From NCBI GenBank assembly GCA_910586555.1, contig CAJUJY010000009.1, positions 1-64,000 on the forward strand: DNA of 64,000 nt. The letters are read 5' to 3'. Below the pieces are notes generated by a model that saw nothing but the letters and a program-made list of their open reading frames with translations, had not been told where the DNA came from and did not search any database. Position numbers and translations under genes: made by a program. Origin of the DNA: an uncultured Lachnospiraceae bacterium. GTDB taxonomy: Bacteria > Bacillota > Clostridia > Lachnospirales > Lachnospiraceae. Of this stretch, positions 25,693-35,608 are shown one piece after another. Each line of letters opens with the position of its first letter. Within the stretch, counting starts at the first letter, position 1.

Positions 25693-26463
25693 CTAAGCAT
25701 CTTCCCCTATTGCATCAGAAATAAAACTCATTGTCAACATACAGAATACATATGCCTGTATACACCCGGAAAATACATCAAGATATGCATGAAGTGCGGC
25801 AGGCCATATAAGAGTAAGAACCCTTGGCAGCAAACCATAAAGCAGTCCCATCATAACCGTACCTGATAATATATTACCAAATAAACGGAGTGACATTGAT
25901 ATAGGTGTTGAAAATTCACTAATAAGATTCATCGGGAAAAATAGAAAAATTGGCTCAAATAAAGCCTTAATCTTTCCCATTCCCTGGTATTTAAACCCAT
26001 TATACTGAATCATTACCCATGTAATAACTGCCAGCGGAAATGTTACACCAAAATCTGCTGTTGGCGGCCTTAACCCAAGCAGTCCAGACAGGTTACAGGC
26101 AAGTATAAATAAAAACAGTGCACTTACATAGTTCCTGAAAGACAGTGCCTTCTTTGGCCCCATTGTGCCCTTTACCATTCCATCAAGCGATTCAACTATA
26201 AGTTCAACCACATTCAGGAACGGGCCTGGTACTTTATTAGGATTTGCATTTTTAATAGCATGGTTTGCACATACTGCAAAAATTAATATTGCAGCAATAA
26301 CAATAATCATAGATATATGCGTTGTTGTAAGATACACATCCCATCCAAAGAATGAGAACTTTGTATTTGAATAACCCCTTATAAAGAAGTCAACCTGGTC
26401 ACCGCTGCCCGCAAGAAAAACCCTGCCAGGTCCCTGCGGCAAATCTAAGACGCCATTTCCCAC
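25693..26463 (-). CDS. atpB: FO ATP synthase a subunit
   Basis: A 256-aa membrane stator with the essential Arg in SMSLRLFGNILSG (about 190-202) and NLSGLLGLRPPTADF in an earlier helix. The start is GTG at 26463, seven bases after GGAGGG; an overlapping out-of-frame ATG lies one base upstream. Six or so membrane segments. Confidence 0.94.
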   Translation of the reverse strand: MGNGVLDLPQGPGRVFLAGSGDQVDFFIRGYSNTKFSFFGWDVYLTTTHISMIIVIAAILIFAVCANHAIKNANPNKVPGPFLNVVELIVESLDGMVKGTMGPKKALSFRNYVSALFLFILACNLSGLLGLRPPTADFGVTFPLAVITWVMIQYNGFKYQGMGKIKALFEPIFLFFPMNLISEFSTPISMSLRLFGNILSGTVMMGLLYGLLPRVLTLIWPAALHAYLDVFSGCIQAYVFCMLTMSFISDAIGEDA

Positions 26464-26526
26464 ATTTTCACCCTCCTTTTCTTAAATATTGTATTGAAAT
26501 AACAATATATAAATATTGTCAAAACA

Positions 26527-26919
26527 CTACCACCTTTGTATACGTCCTGCCGCCTTATGGACTACAGGTTGTAAATAAGCAGAAATTTTCATGCCAAACA
26601 GACCTAGTACTGTGCCTACAGGATGTACATACTTATATCCTGCCATAGAAACTGCCAGTACAACTGCCATGAAAAAAAATCTTTTTAAAGTGGCAAGCTG
26701 CATATGCCTTTGTGCATGTTTTACATCAAGATCCAGAGCTATATCAAGATTATGGAACATGTGTAATAAAAGGCCTGCTGCTGCCATGCCTCCAAGTAAT
26801 ACTCCTGCTGCCATTGCAAGCTTATTCCTGGCTATTATTACTAATATAATCAAAACTGGTACTAACCATACCAGTAAACCAGCAAACATTTCTTTCAGGA
26901 TTTGTTTTGCCTTTTTCAT
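26527..26919 (-). CDS. AtpI-like ATP synthase accessory subunit
   Basis: A 130-aa protein with four membrane segments, in the usual position of AtpI just upstream of atpB. AtpI-type proteins help assemble the c-ring. Sequence similarity is weak, as is common for this family, so the call rests on size, topology and position. AAAGGG ribosome binding site; two bases separate it from the gene before it. Confidence 0.7.
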   Translation of the reverse strand: MKKAKQILKEMFAGLLVWLVPVLIILVIIARNKLAMAAGVLLGGMAAAGLLLHMFHNLDIALDLDVKHAQRHMQLATLKRFFFMAVVLAVSMAGYKYVHPVGTVLGLFGMKISAYLQPVVHKAAGRIQRW

Positions 26920-26921
26920 CT

Positions 26922-27278
26922 TTAAAGCCCTTTCTGCCCTTTATTACCAGGATAACGCCCTGTCTTTTCTATCCCTCCAGGCTCCTGTGCTTCCCTGGGG
27001 CAGTTTATGCTGTAATCCTTAAGATCCTGTATATACTTAAGCCTGTCATGCTCCTTCTTCATGTCCGCAGAGTAAAATGACTTCGTAAGAATATACAAAT
27101 TCCTAAATGATGCACCAATGCCTATAAATAAAAGCACCAGAAAACAGGCCTGTGTATTAAACAGACGGTTCAGCCACACACCAAGGGCAGCACATAAAAA
27201 TATAGGAACCATCATGCTTACACTGATCTGGGTTATCATTGCAATGCTCTTTATTACCTTACGGCTTTTATCCTCCAT
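26922..27278 (-). CDS. AtpZ/AtpI-like membrane protein, first gene of the atp operon
   Basis: 118 residues with two membrane segments (about 12-34 and 40-62) and a polar C-terminal tail. The pattern ISVSMMVPIFLCAALGVWLNRLF followed by LLFIGIGASFRNLY is that of the small AtpZ-type proteins found at the head of atp operons. The ATG at 27278 has GGAGG upstream; the longer frame to 27311 lacks it. The promoter lies 40 bp upstream. Confidence 0.72.
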   Translation of the reverse strand: MEDKSRKVIKSIAMITQISVSMMVPIFLCAALGVWLNRLFNTQACFLVLLFIGIGASFRNLYILTKSFYSADMKKEHDRLKYIQDLKDYSINCPREAQEPGGIEKTGRYPGNKGQKGL

Positions 27279-27316
27279 AATGCTGCCTCCACAACTGGTA
27301 TTACTTACCATATATT

Positions 27317-27345
27317 ATTATAAGATATAGTATTTGAAAAGTCCA
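27317..27345 (-). promoter_or_regulatory. Predicted sigma-A promoter of the atp operon
   Basis: On the minus strand TGGACT (27340-27345) and a perfect TATAAT (27317-27322) are 17 bp apart. Confidence 0.65.
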
Positions 27346-27460
27346 CATAAAATATTTCTTATTTACAGGCAAAAATTCCTTTACAATATGCCATTACACT
27401 ATTATAATTATTCCAACACCTTATTTTAGCCTTATTTAAGTATAGAAAGGAATAAAAACC

Positions 27461-27934
27461 ATGGACAGTGTAAAGTTATTCCGCAGACGGTTTATACCAG
27501 AAGAAATAATAGAACTAAAAAACGACCATATTATAATGTTTAAAGATAATATTATTATTACAAAATGGAATGTATTAAAACCAAGGGACGACATTAATAA
27601 TGGCATTTCTGCGTATTTTATAGATGATGGGATAAAAGTCAGCAAAATATTTGATGGAACAGGCAGGTTTGTATACTGGTACTGTGATATTATTGAAACA
27701 GTCCATAATAAAGAAAGTAATTCCTACACATTTAATGACTTGTTAGTTGACATACTTGTATATCCTGACGGGCACGTTGAAGTTGTTGATATGGACGAAT
27801 TTGCAGATGCAATGGAAAATGGCGTACTTAAAACAAAAACTATAGCTTTTGCCATGCGCAGCGCAGATGCACTTTTAAAAACTATTTATTCAGGTAATTT
27901 TAAAAAATATACACACTATATAGAAGATATTTAA
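27461..27934 (+). CDS. DUF402 family protein
   Basis: A 157-aa DUF402 protein, a family that includes nucleoside di/triphosphate phosphatases. Typical elements are YFIDDGIKVSKIFDGTGRFVYWYCDI (about 51-76), the DLLVDILVYPDGHVEVVDMDEF metal-binding acidic strand (about 89-110) and a helical C-terminus. Cytosolic. AAGGA ribosome binding site. Monocistronic, with a hairpin directly after the stop. Confidence 0.85.
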   Translation: MDSVKLFRRRFIPEEIIELKNDHIIMFKDNIIITKWNVLKPRDDINNGISAYFIDDGIKVSKIFDGTGRFVYWYCDIIETVHNKESNSYTFNDLLVDILVYPDGHVEVVDMDEFADAMENGVLKTKTIAFAMRSADALLKTIYSGNFKKYTHYIEDI

Positions 27935-27983
27935 AAGGAGTACCTATGTGATATCTTTAAGATATCCAAAATGTACTCCCTTT
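27934..27983. terminator. Hairpin between convergent genes
   Basis: AAGGAGTAC and GTACTCCCTTT close a two-part stem with an inner GATATC/GATATC helix. It lies between the DUF402 gene and the converging M56 gene and can serve both. Confidence 0.65.
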
Positions 27984-27998
27984 ATGTCATGGTGCCGT

Positions 27999-30116
27999 TT
28001 AGTTTACATTTTGTGAATAACTGAAATTATTTATGCCTCCTGATATTACATTATAAACATAACTTCCATTAATTGTAATATTATCTTTTGTATTTGCAAC
28101 AAATATATTTGTTGCAAATCCTATTTCCAGATTATCACCATTTTTATTCTCAAGCTTGTATACCACAGGATCTTCCTCATTAAATACAATATTTGTATCA
28201 TTATAATTCTTAAATACAGAAGCTATTGTACTGTTTCCATCCTCATGTGCATAATATACCTTCTGCCTGTTTAAATCATACACTGTAAAAGTACGTGTCC
28301 TTAATCCATTATAAATAAGGACTGCATATCTTTTACTATCTTCTTCTGCCCATTGTATATCACAAAAATATCCTTTAATAACAGGCATTTTTCTCTGGAA
28401 TTTGCCAGGGTTTAATATAATCTGTTTTATAGCTTCATTACCTGTTGTATCTTTTTTTGTTACAATTTCTACATACGTAGTATCCCCACTATCCAGTGTA
28501 TGTGTATTTTCTTCTCCCTCTGTGCTTCCTTCATTAGTATAATCTGTCCTGTATTTTTCCAGTTCTTCCTTTGTCATTTCCTTTTGTTTATATTTTTCCT
28601 CATCTTGGTCCCAGATATAATAAACAGTCTTTTTTAAATGTTTTACACTAAACACCCCTGTAGTTTTCTCTGGTATATTAAACTTGCATGATGCAGCTTC
28701 TTTTTTAGAAGTATCATAAATTGCACCTTCAATCCTCTCAAATGACATTTCTCCTACATTCCATATATGGTACTCTTTAAGGACAGAATTTTTCTTTCTG
28801 GCCATGCCAGTAACCTCCCTCCACCTCTTGTTTGTAACATCTGCCTGCTGGCCAATAACAAGTTCATTTATGCCATCAGCATTGTAATCATATACAAAAA
28901 GTTCTGTTCCTTCCCCAAAATAAAGCTGCCCTTTAGGGACATCATTAAAAATATAACTTATATCTGCCTGTCCAAGCCCTGAATTAAAAGTATCATTAAG
29001 CTTTAACTCAAAACTTCCCGTATATCCCTTTCCCTTTTCATAACTGCCAGAAGTCATCACAAGCTGGATTCTTCTTACAAGGCCGCTTGGGGAAACTGTA
29101 TCCAGGCTTGCTACAACAACCTCTTTTCCAGTACTAAAAAGCTGCCTGTCTTCTTCATGCCTGGTTTCTGTCCCCCAGGTTCCCCCGTTCCATAATATTT
29201 GTAATGGCCTTAATAAAAATATCCATGTAAAACACAAAAACAAAGTAACCAGCGCAAGCAATGAATACTGGCGGTGGCTCTTGTCCAGGTAAATAAGCCT
29301 TTCTGCCCTTTTTTTTGCATATTTTTCATTAAAAAACAGCAATGTCTGGCGTCCTTTAAAACTGCCATTATCTAAATTAAATAATTCCTGTGCAAAACCA
29401 TTTGCAGAATTTCCACCATTCTTTTTTACAACAGCTTCATCTGCTGCCATTTCAATATCTAAAGTTAATAAATAATATGCAAGCCATATAAAAGGGTTAA
29501 ACCACTGGACTGCCAGCACAATAAATGCAAAAACCCTTTTAATCCCATCTATGCTTTTACTATGTGCCTCAAAATGCTGTAGAAGATATTTTATATCATT
29601 TACCCTTGTGCCAGAAGGAAGGTACATTTTTAGGAAACACACACCTGTAATTAAAGGTTCTTTAAGTTTTGATGTCTGGTATACCCTTTCATATACATTG
29701 GCAGCATCTGAAAGCCACATCCTGTTACCAGCCTGGCGCACCAGGGTAAATAATAAAATGCCTGCTGTCCCTGCACACCATATTAATGTACATATTATAT
29801 AACTTCTGTCTGCACTAACCTCATGGATAAATACGCTTAGCCACCCTTTCATTATTCCTGCATTATCATTTATTTCAAGCCCAAGCTGTGCAAGCAGCAT
29901 ATGGAACTTCCGGTTCCATTTCTTTACAAGGCAGAAAGGGCTTGAAACTGATACTGGGCATATACCCCTTACAAAATATAAAAGCCACATATAAACAATA
30001 TATTTCTTTGGTGCTTTATGCAATATAAGCCGCATAAGCAGAATAACCGGCATTATAAAGACACTTACAGCCGCCATTGAAAATACTGTATAAAACAGCT
30101 TACATAATAAATCCAT
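27999..30116 (-). CDS. BlaR1-like M56 membrane protein with altered zinc motif
   Basis: A 705-aa protein of the BlaR1/MecR1 (M56) group: membrane segments at about 8-30, 38-56 and 104-126, a cytoplasmic metalloprotease-like domain, another membrane segment near 290-310 and a large outer C-terminal domain. The usual HExxH is replaced by HFEAH (181-185): both His remain but the general-base Glu is shifted. The later Glu (DIEMAADE, 222) is kept. The outer domain has a DYNADGINEL loop resembling FG-GAP/VCBS calcium sites. I chose the ATG at 30116 because GGAGGG precedes it; the frame is open to 30173. No BlaI gene is adjacent on this strand. Confidence 0.8.
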   Translation of the reverse strand: MDLLCKLFYTVFSMAAVSVFIMPVILLMRLILHKAPKKYIVYMWLLYFVRGICPVSVSSPFCLVKKWNRKFHMLLAQLGLEINDNAGIMKGWLSVFIHEVSADRSYIICTLIWCAGTAGILLFTLVRQAGNRMWLSDAANVYERVYQTSKLKEPLITGVCFLKMYLPSGTRVNDIKYLLQHFEAHSKSIDGIKRVFAFIVLAVQWFNPFIWLAYYLLTLDIEMAADEAVVKKNGGNSANGFAQELFNLDNGSFKGRQTLLFFNEKYAKKRAERLIYLDKSHRQYSLLALVTLFLCFTWIFLLRPLQILWNGGTWGTETRHEEDRQLFSTGKEVVVASLDTVSPSGLVRRIQLVMTSGSYEKGKGYTGSFELKLNDTFNSGLGQADISYIFNDVPKGQLYFGEGTELFVYDYNADGINELVIGQQADVTNKRWREVTGMARKKNSVLKEYHIWNVGEMSFERIEGAIYDTSKKEAASCKFNIPEKTTGVFSVKHLKKTVYYIWDQDEEKYKQKEMTKEELEKYRTDYTNEGSTEGEENTHTLDSGDTTYVEIVTKKDTTGNEAIKQIILNPGKFQRKMPVIKGYFCDIQWAEEDSKRYAVLIYNGLRTRTFTVYDLNRQKVYYAHEDGNSTIASVFKNYNDTNIVFNEEDPVVYKLENKNGDNLEIGFATNIFVANTKDNITINGSYVYNVISGGINNFSYSQNVN

Positions 30117-30237
30117 ACTACCCTCCAGACATACCTGTCCCAAATTAACTGGAAAATATACCAAATCCTGCATTTTTACTTGTACGTTTGTAAAACAATC
30201 TTATTGCCGTTTAGTTACATTATGGCAGGCAGCAGTA

Positions 30238-32160
30238 TTACTTTAACTTTTCTAAATCTTTTATCCATATATTTACACATGCATCACTTGGCATCCTCCA
30301 GTCCCCACGTGGTGAAAGTGCAACGCTTCCCACCTTTGGGCCGTCCGGAATACATGAACGCTTAAACTGCTGTGAAAAAAACCTACGGTAAAATATATTA
30401 AGCCATTTATATATTGTTTCTTCACTATATATCCCTTCAAATGTATATTTTGCAAGCCTGTATATTTTAGATGGCATATACCCGTAACGCATCATATAAT
30501 ATAAGAAAAAGTCGTGAAGTTCATAAGGGCCTACAAGGTCTTCAGTCTTTTGTGATATTTCCCCGTTTTCAGGAGGTAAAAGTTCAGGGCTTACAGGTGT
30601 ATCAAGTACATCCATAAGTATATCTTTTAATTCTTTGTCATTACATGTTTCTGCATAATAAAGCACAAGATATCTTACAAGTGTCTTAGGCACAGAAGCA
30701 TTTACACCATACATTGACATATGGTCACCATTATAAGTTGCCCACCCAAGCGCAAGTTCAGACATATCGCCAGTCCCTATAACCATGCCGCCTGACTGGT
30801 TTGCAATATCCATAAGTATAAAAGTACGCTGCCTTGCCTGCGCATTTTCATAAGTTACATCATGCACATTAATATCATGTCCTATATCTTTAAAATGCAG
30901 TTTTACAGCCTCATGTACTGGCACTTCTTTTAATGTAACACCAAGTTTTTTAGCCAGGCCGCATGAATTATTATAAGTCCTTCCTGTAGTCCCGAAACAA
31001 GGCATTGTAACTGCCTGTATGCCTTTTCTTTCAAAACCAAGAAGGTCAAACGCCTTTACAGTTACAAGAAGTGCAAGAGTTGAATCAAGCCCCCCTGATA
31101 TTCCAGTTACTGCACTTTTGCAGTTTGTATGTGCAAGACGTTTTTTAAGTCCCATTGCCTGTATACTTAAAATCTCACTACAGCGTTTCTCCATATCAGA
31201 TTTATTGCCAGGAACAAATGGTGTACGTGGATATTTCCTTGTAAGCACTGTTTCCTGCATATCTGTAAATTCAAAATACTCAGCCTCATATCCTGCCTCA
31301 GAAGGAGATGTAATATTAAATGTTGTTATACGCCTTCTTTCACTTAAAAGCCTTCCAAGGTCAATTTCACTAACCACCATCTGGTTGCTGAAGCGTTCTG
31401 ATTCTGCAAGGATATTGCCATTCTCTGCAATAATATTATGGCCGGAGAAAACAAGGTCTGTAGAAGATTCACCTTCCCCCGCATCTGCATAAATATACCC
31501 ACATACAAGCCTTGCAGACTGGTTTTTCACAAGCTCACTGCGGTAAATATTCTTACCTGTTGTTTCATCACTTGCAGATAAATTAGCAATAACTGTAGCT
31601 GAAGCCATTGCATGATAAGAAGAAGGAGGCACAGGCATCCATAAATCCTCACAAATATCTATACCAAGCACAAAACCAGGCAGGTTTAAAGCTTCAAATA
31701 AAACCTTTGCTCCAAAAGTTACACTAGCTCCAAAAATATCAATAAAATCATTTTCAGATGGTGCAGGTGAAAAATGCCTTGCCTCATAAAATTCAGAATA
31801 ATTTGGAATATTCTGTTTAGGCACTATTGCAAGTAAACGCCCATTATGGATAACAGCAGCAGTATTATAAAGCCGTCCTTTATACATAAACGGAAGCCCC
31901 ACAACAATAAGCATATCAAAACCACCAGAAGCCTTACAAATCTTTGCAAGCCCGCTAACTGCCCCATTTAAAAGCGTGTCCTGTAAAAAAAGGTCGCCAC
32001 ACGTATAACCTGTAATACATAACTCAGGAAAAACTACAAGTTTAACACCTTTTTCATAGGCTGTTTTTATACCACTAATAATGCTTTTTGTATTAAACTC
32101 TGTATCACCAACATGTATATCTGGTGTAGCAGCAGCAACTTTTATAAAATTATCCTTCAT
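30238..32160 (-). CDS. nadE: Glutamine-dependent NAD+ synthetase
   Basis: A 640-aa two-domain enzyme that makes NAD+ from nicotinate adenine dinucleotide, taking ammonia from glutamine. The nitrilase-type glutaminase domain has the Glu46-Lys115-Cys170 triad (FPELCITGY, VPKQNIPNY, IDICED). The synthetase domain has the pyrophosphate loop SGGLDST (355-361) and IGTGDMSELALGW. Full length. GGAGG ribosome binding site. It lies divergently from blaI. Confidence 0.96.
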   Translation of the reverse strand: MKDNFIKVAAATPDIHVGDTEFNTKSIISGIKTAYEKGVKLVVFPELCITGYTCGDLFLQDTLLNGAVSGLAKICKASGGFDMLIVVGLPFMYKGRLYNTAAVIHNGRLLAIVPKQNIPNYSEFYEARHFSPAPSENDFIDIFGASVTFGAKVLFEALNLPGFVLGIDICEDLWMPVPPSSYHAMASATVIANLSASDETTGKNIYRSELVKNQSARLVCGYIYADAGEGESSTDLVFSGHNIIAENGNILAESERFSNQMVVSEIDLGRLLSERRRITTFNITSPSEAGYEAEYFEFTDMQETVLTRKYPRTPFVPGNKSDMEKRCSEILSIQAMGLKKRLAHTNCKSAVTGISGGLDSTLALLVTVKAFDLLGFERKGIQAVTMPCFGTTGRTYNNSCGLAKKLGVTLKEVPVHEAVKLHFKDIGHDINVHDVTYENAQARQRTFILMDIANQSGGMVIGTGDMSELALGWATYNGDHMSMYGVNASVPKTLVRYLVLYYAETCNDKELKDILMDVLDTPVSPELLPPENGEISQKTEDLVGPYELHDFFLYYMMRYGYMPSKIYRLAKYTFEGIYSEETIYKWLNIFYRRFFSQQFKRSCIPDGPKVGSVALSPRGDWRMPSDACVNIWIKDLEKLK

Positions 32161-32367
32161 TACAATTATCCTCCATTCACAAAAAACTTTATAACAGTAT
32201 TTTCTACATAATCAGTAAAAAAATCCAGGACTGGCATCTGTATACTGCCTGGTATAACATTACCATATAACTCCATAAAAATAAACTAAAACCTTTAATT
32301 TGCATTTGGCCGTTATTTCTGTAAACAAATATAATTAATAATTAAAAAACTTGAATAAAAAAAATGG

Positions 32368-32396
32368 TTGACATTATAGACCTATAGTGCTATTAT
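32368..32396 (+). promoter_or_regulatory. Sigma-A promoter of the blaI operon
   Basis: A perfect TTGACA (32368-32373) and TATTAT (32391-32396) are spaced 17 bp apart, 44 bp upstream of the blaI start. Confidence 0.85.
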
Positions 32397-32413
32397 AAGT
32401 CTACAGAATAGAC
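32377..32413. promoter_or_regulatory. Probable BlaI operator
   Basis: Three TAGAC/GTCTA half-sites lie at 32377-32381, 32399-32403 and 32409-32413; the last two form GTCTA-N5-TAGAC. They flank and follow the -10 box, as expected for self-repression. The half-site differs from the staphylococcal TACA/TGTA type. Confidence 0.6.
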
Positions 32414-32439
32414 CAAATATATAAAGGAGGCATACTTTA

Positions 32440-32802
32440 ATGAAAGTAACTGGAAGTGAATGGTATATATTAGAGTGTCTGTGGGAAAGTGAACCCCAGA
32501 CACTTATGAATATTTTTACCCGGCTTAATGAAACCCAGGGATGGGCAAAAAGTACTTGTGCAACTATGCTTAAGCGTATGGAAGAAAAAAAACTTATCCA
32601 CCATAAAGAAGAAGGCCGTACAAAATATTTTTATGCTAATGTCAAACGTGATGAAGTTGCACAAAAAGAAACAAGGAACTTTTTAAACCGTATCTATAAT
32701 GGAAGCATAAGCATGATGATGTCTGCACTTGTAGCTAAAAATGAACTTAGTGACCAGGATATATCAGAACTTGGACAAATCCTTGAGAAGCTTAAAAAAT
32801 AA
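32440..32802 (+). CDS. BlaI/MecI/CopY-family transcriptional repressor
   Basis: A 120-aa winged-helix repressor that is normally cleaved or released when a partner M56 sensor is activated. It opens MKVTGSEWYILECLWES and has the recognition region GWAKSTCATMLKRMEEKKLI, then HHKEEGRTKYFYANV (wing) and a helical dimerisation tail. A perfect AAAGGAGG precedes the ATG. It is followed by two M56 genes on the same strand. The target genes beyond its own operon are not visible here. Confidence 0.92.
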   Translation: MKVTGSEWYILECLWESEPQTLMNIFTRLNETQGWAKSTCATMLKRMEEKKLIHHKEEGRTKYFYANVKRDEVAQKETRNFLNRIYNGSISMMMSALVAKNELSDQDISELGQILEKLKK

Positions 32803-32878
32803 ATACATACCAGGTTAAAAATAATAATACTAAACAATTTGTGTAAACATAAAACAGGAAATAAGGGTGAAAAATAAT

Positions 32879-35566
32879 ATGGCCACATTTTTTATTACAT
32901 CTGCTTTAATGGTAATTGCAATTCTTGCAGTAAGGTTTTTATTTAAAAATAAATTGAGCTTTTTAATTTTATACCCATTATGGGGGTTAGTGCTTCTCCG
33001 GCTTTTAATTCCAGTAAATATTATTGAAAGTCCTGTAAGCATTATGAATATTGCGGGCACTTTAAACAACCTGGATAACAATAAAGTCCCTGTAACTGCC
33101 ATACAGCAGGAAAACAAAAACTCTAACAAAAATTTTATTCCAGATATAAAAAACCACCCTGTAAACAAGCAGGAAAAAGAAATTACAATAAATAATATAA
33201 CCAATCCAGAAAAAATTAAAAACCAGCCTGGAAAAAATATACAGGATAATAAAACAGAATATAAATCCCAGAATCTAAAGAAAGATTTAATTACAAATAA
33301 TAATCCATTTATAAAACTTGCAGTTACTATATGGATATCAGGAAGTATTGTATTTTTTACATTTATAATAATATCCAACCTGGTATTTTATAAAAAATTA
33401 AAAACAGGAAGGACACTTATAAATACAGCTAATAAAAATGTACCAGTATACATATCAGATATTGTAAATACACCCTGCCTTACAGGTATACTAAAGCCTT
33501 CTGTTTACATTCCTGCCACTTTTAATTCCAGTATACAGGATAAATATTTAAAGCAGGTTTTAGCCCATGAATACACACATATAAAACATAAAGATAATAT
33601 ATGGGCATTAATGCGTACAATCTGCCTTGGCATTTACTGGTTTAACCCATTTGTATGGATAGCAGCTTTTTATTCCAGACAGGATGCTGAACTTGCATGT
33701 GATGAAGCAGTTTTAAAGAACTGTACAAATAATGAAAGATATGATTATGGCAAAATGCTTTTAACAGTAAGCCAGAAAAGCAGCCAGGGCAGGTTTTTTC
33801 TTGCAACATCCCTTGGCAGCAGTAAAACTAATTTAAAGGAGAGATTAACAATGATAACAAAGAAAAGAAAACCTAAAAAATACCATGCTGCCCTGATAAC
33901 AGCATTTTCTATTATACTTGCGGGCTGTGGCATGACTAATGGAAGCACAGTTTATGTTAATAAAAACCAGGCAGCACCAGACCCTGTAAATACAACAATA
34001 CCTGAAAACACAATAATACCAGCTACAACTGCTGCATCTAATCTTTCAGAAGATGAAAGAATCAAATCATTTGAAAAATTTATGAAAAAAGATATATTAT
34101 CTTGTCCTGAATGGAACGGCTTCAAAGGCAATACAGATGATTTATACTTCAGTATACAATATACTGCCAGTAATACTCCATGTCTTTTTGTAACAGACCA
34201 TACATTTGAAGTTTCTGATGATGCCAGCGCTTCTTCACATGCTTATGTATATTATTATGATACAGAAAACCAAAAACCAGAATTTTTAATACGTATGGCC
34301 TGTAGCAGTTCGGGAGAGCCTGTTTCAATAACAGATGGTGTATTTATGACTGATACACACCATTCATACACCGCATATACCTTTAACAGCACAGACAATA
34401 TAAATACACTTGTATCAGAAACAATAGAAGGCTACTATATTTATGATGGTGAAACAGATAAACAGTCTGATAATTTCACATATACAAAACATGAATTTGA
34501 ACTTCCTTTTAATAATAAAACCAGAAAAAATATAGCAGACATACCATATAAAGACTATGCTAAAAACACTTCCTCTGTTTCACATTACAGTGTACCAGAT
34601 GCCCTGGATTTTGCCAGCAAATGGTACAGTGCAATACCAGTCAATTATTATAAAAATAAACAGGCTAAATGGAATAAATTTTATAAAGACAATGGAATGG
34701 TTTTAAATTATACTTATGGCGTATCTAGCGGCAATGTAGATAATGAAATCTTAAAAAGCCTGGATAATATAAAAGATGAAGATTTTAAGGAAGTCATGGA
34801 ACATGAAACAAGGATTATAAATGAAATAAGGATGACTTACTGTGGCAGCCTTATAGGGGATACAGAATTATACTACTTAAATGCCAGAAATGGCGCAAGG
34901 GCAATTCTCACCTATACAGGTGCCGGGCATTACCAGGTACATGGCGTAAGAAAAGCCCAAAAAGGGCTGGATGACGGCTTTTCAGAAATAAACCTGCCAC
35001 AACTTTTTAATGGCGATTTTGACAATGATGGCGAAGATGAAACTGCATTTTATATAGAAGACCAGTTATATATAGTTAAATACAACTATGATTACAGTTA
35101 TGAAGATTATAATATAATTACATCTTCAATATATGAAATATATACATTTACAAAAGATAATGCAAGGTACTTTACAGAACAGTTCTGTAAACTTTATGAC
35201 GAAAACCCAAAACAGCTTGGCACAGAAACATTAACTAAAATAAAAACTATTAATAATGACAAAAACTTCCAGTCAAAGAAAGAAATTATGCCTGGAGGCT
35301 CTGTTGAAACTTGTGGTTATATACTTTCAGGCGGCAGCCTTTCAAATAACTATGAATTTGGCTATAATAATTCATATGATATTACAACGGGAAATGGCAA
35401 ACCTTCACTAAAAACATCAATTACAATACGGTATTACAAGAAAGGTGATACAGAGAAACACTATAATTATATAAAATTAGAAGCAGGGCTTCAATTTTAC
35501 AACAGTGAAGAATATGGCAAGGAATTTACATTAACACAGCCGTTTTCATTTACCAGGTTAGAATAA
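32879..35566 (+). CDS. BlaR1-like M56 sensor protease, copy 1
   Basis: An 895-aa membrane sensor. Membrane segments at about 4-20, 30-48 and 147-170 precede a cytoplasmic zinc protease with HEYTH (230-234) and the third ligand in AELACDE (about 271). A fourth membrane segment ends in LAGC (347-350), which resembles a lipobox. The outer domain (about 350-895) contains a DFDNDGEDE calcium-type loop. A long Asn/Lys-rich insert (about 65-140) separates membrane segments 2 and 3. I chose the ATG at 32879, which matches the start of its paralogue and has AAGGG upstream; a GTG at 32867 is an alternative. It should sense an outside signal and cleave BlaI. Confidence 0.85.
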   Translation: MATFFITSALMVIAILAVRFLFKNKLSFLILYPLWGLVLLRLLIPVNIIESPVSIMNIAGTLNNLDNNKVPVTAIQQENKNSNKNFIPDIKNHPVNKQEKEITINNITNPEKIKNQPGKNIQDNKTEYKSQNLKKDLITNNNPFIKLAVTIWISGSIVFFTFIIISNLVFYKKLKTGRTLINTANKNVPVYISDIVNTPCLTGILKPSVYIPATFNSSIQDKYLKQVLAHEYTHIKHKDNIWALMRTICLGIYWFNPFVWIAAFYSRQDAELACDEAVLKNCTNNERYDYGKMLLTVSQKSSQGRFFLATSLGSSKTNLKERLTMITKKRKPKKYHAALITAFSIILAGCGMTNGSTVYVNKNQAAPDPVNTTIPENTIIPATTAASNLSEDERIKSFEKFMKKDILSCPEWNGFKGNTDDLYFSIQYTASNTPCLFVTDHTFEVSDDASASSHAYVYYYDTENQKPEFLIRMACSSSGEPVSITDGVFMTDTHHSYTAYTFNSTDNINTLVSETIEGYYIYDGETDKQSDNFTYTKHEFELPFNNKTRKNIADIPYKDYAKNTSSVSHYSVPDALDFASKWYSAIPVNYYKNKQAKWNKFYKDNGMVLNYTYGVSSGNVDNEILKSLDNIKDEDFKEVMEHETRIINEIRMTYCGSLIGDTELYYLNARNGARAILTYTGAGHYQVHGVRKAQKGLDDGFSEINLPQLFNGDFDNDGEDETAFYIEDQLYIVKYNYDYSYEDYNIITSSIYEIYTFTKDNARYFTEQFCKLYDENPKQLGTETLTKIKTINNDKNFQSKKEIMPGGSVETCGYILSGGSLSNNYEFGYNNSYDITTGNGKPSLKTSITIRYYKKGDTEKHYNYIKLEAGLQFYNSEEYGKEFTLTQPFSFTRLE

Positions 35567-35608
35567 TATAAATATTGATATTTTCACTAATGCAGGATTG
35601 GAGGCAGT

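Noticed and set aside
32470..32888. Minus-strand frames opposite blaI and the following gene
   Set aside because: They overlap well-supported plus-strand genes with strong start signals.
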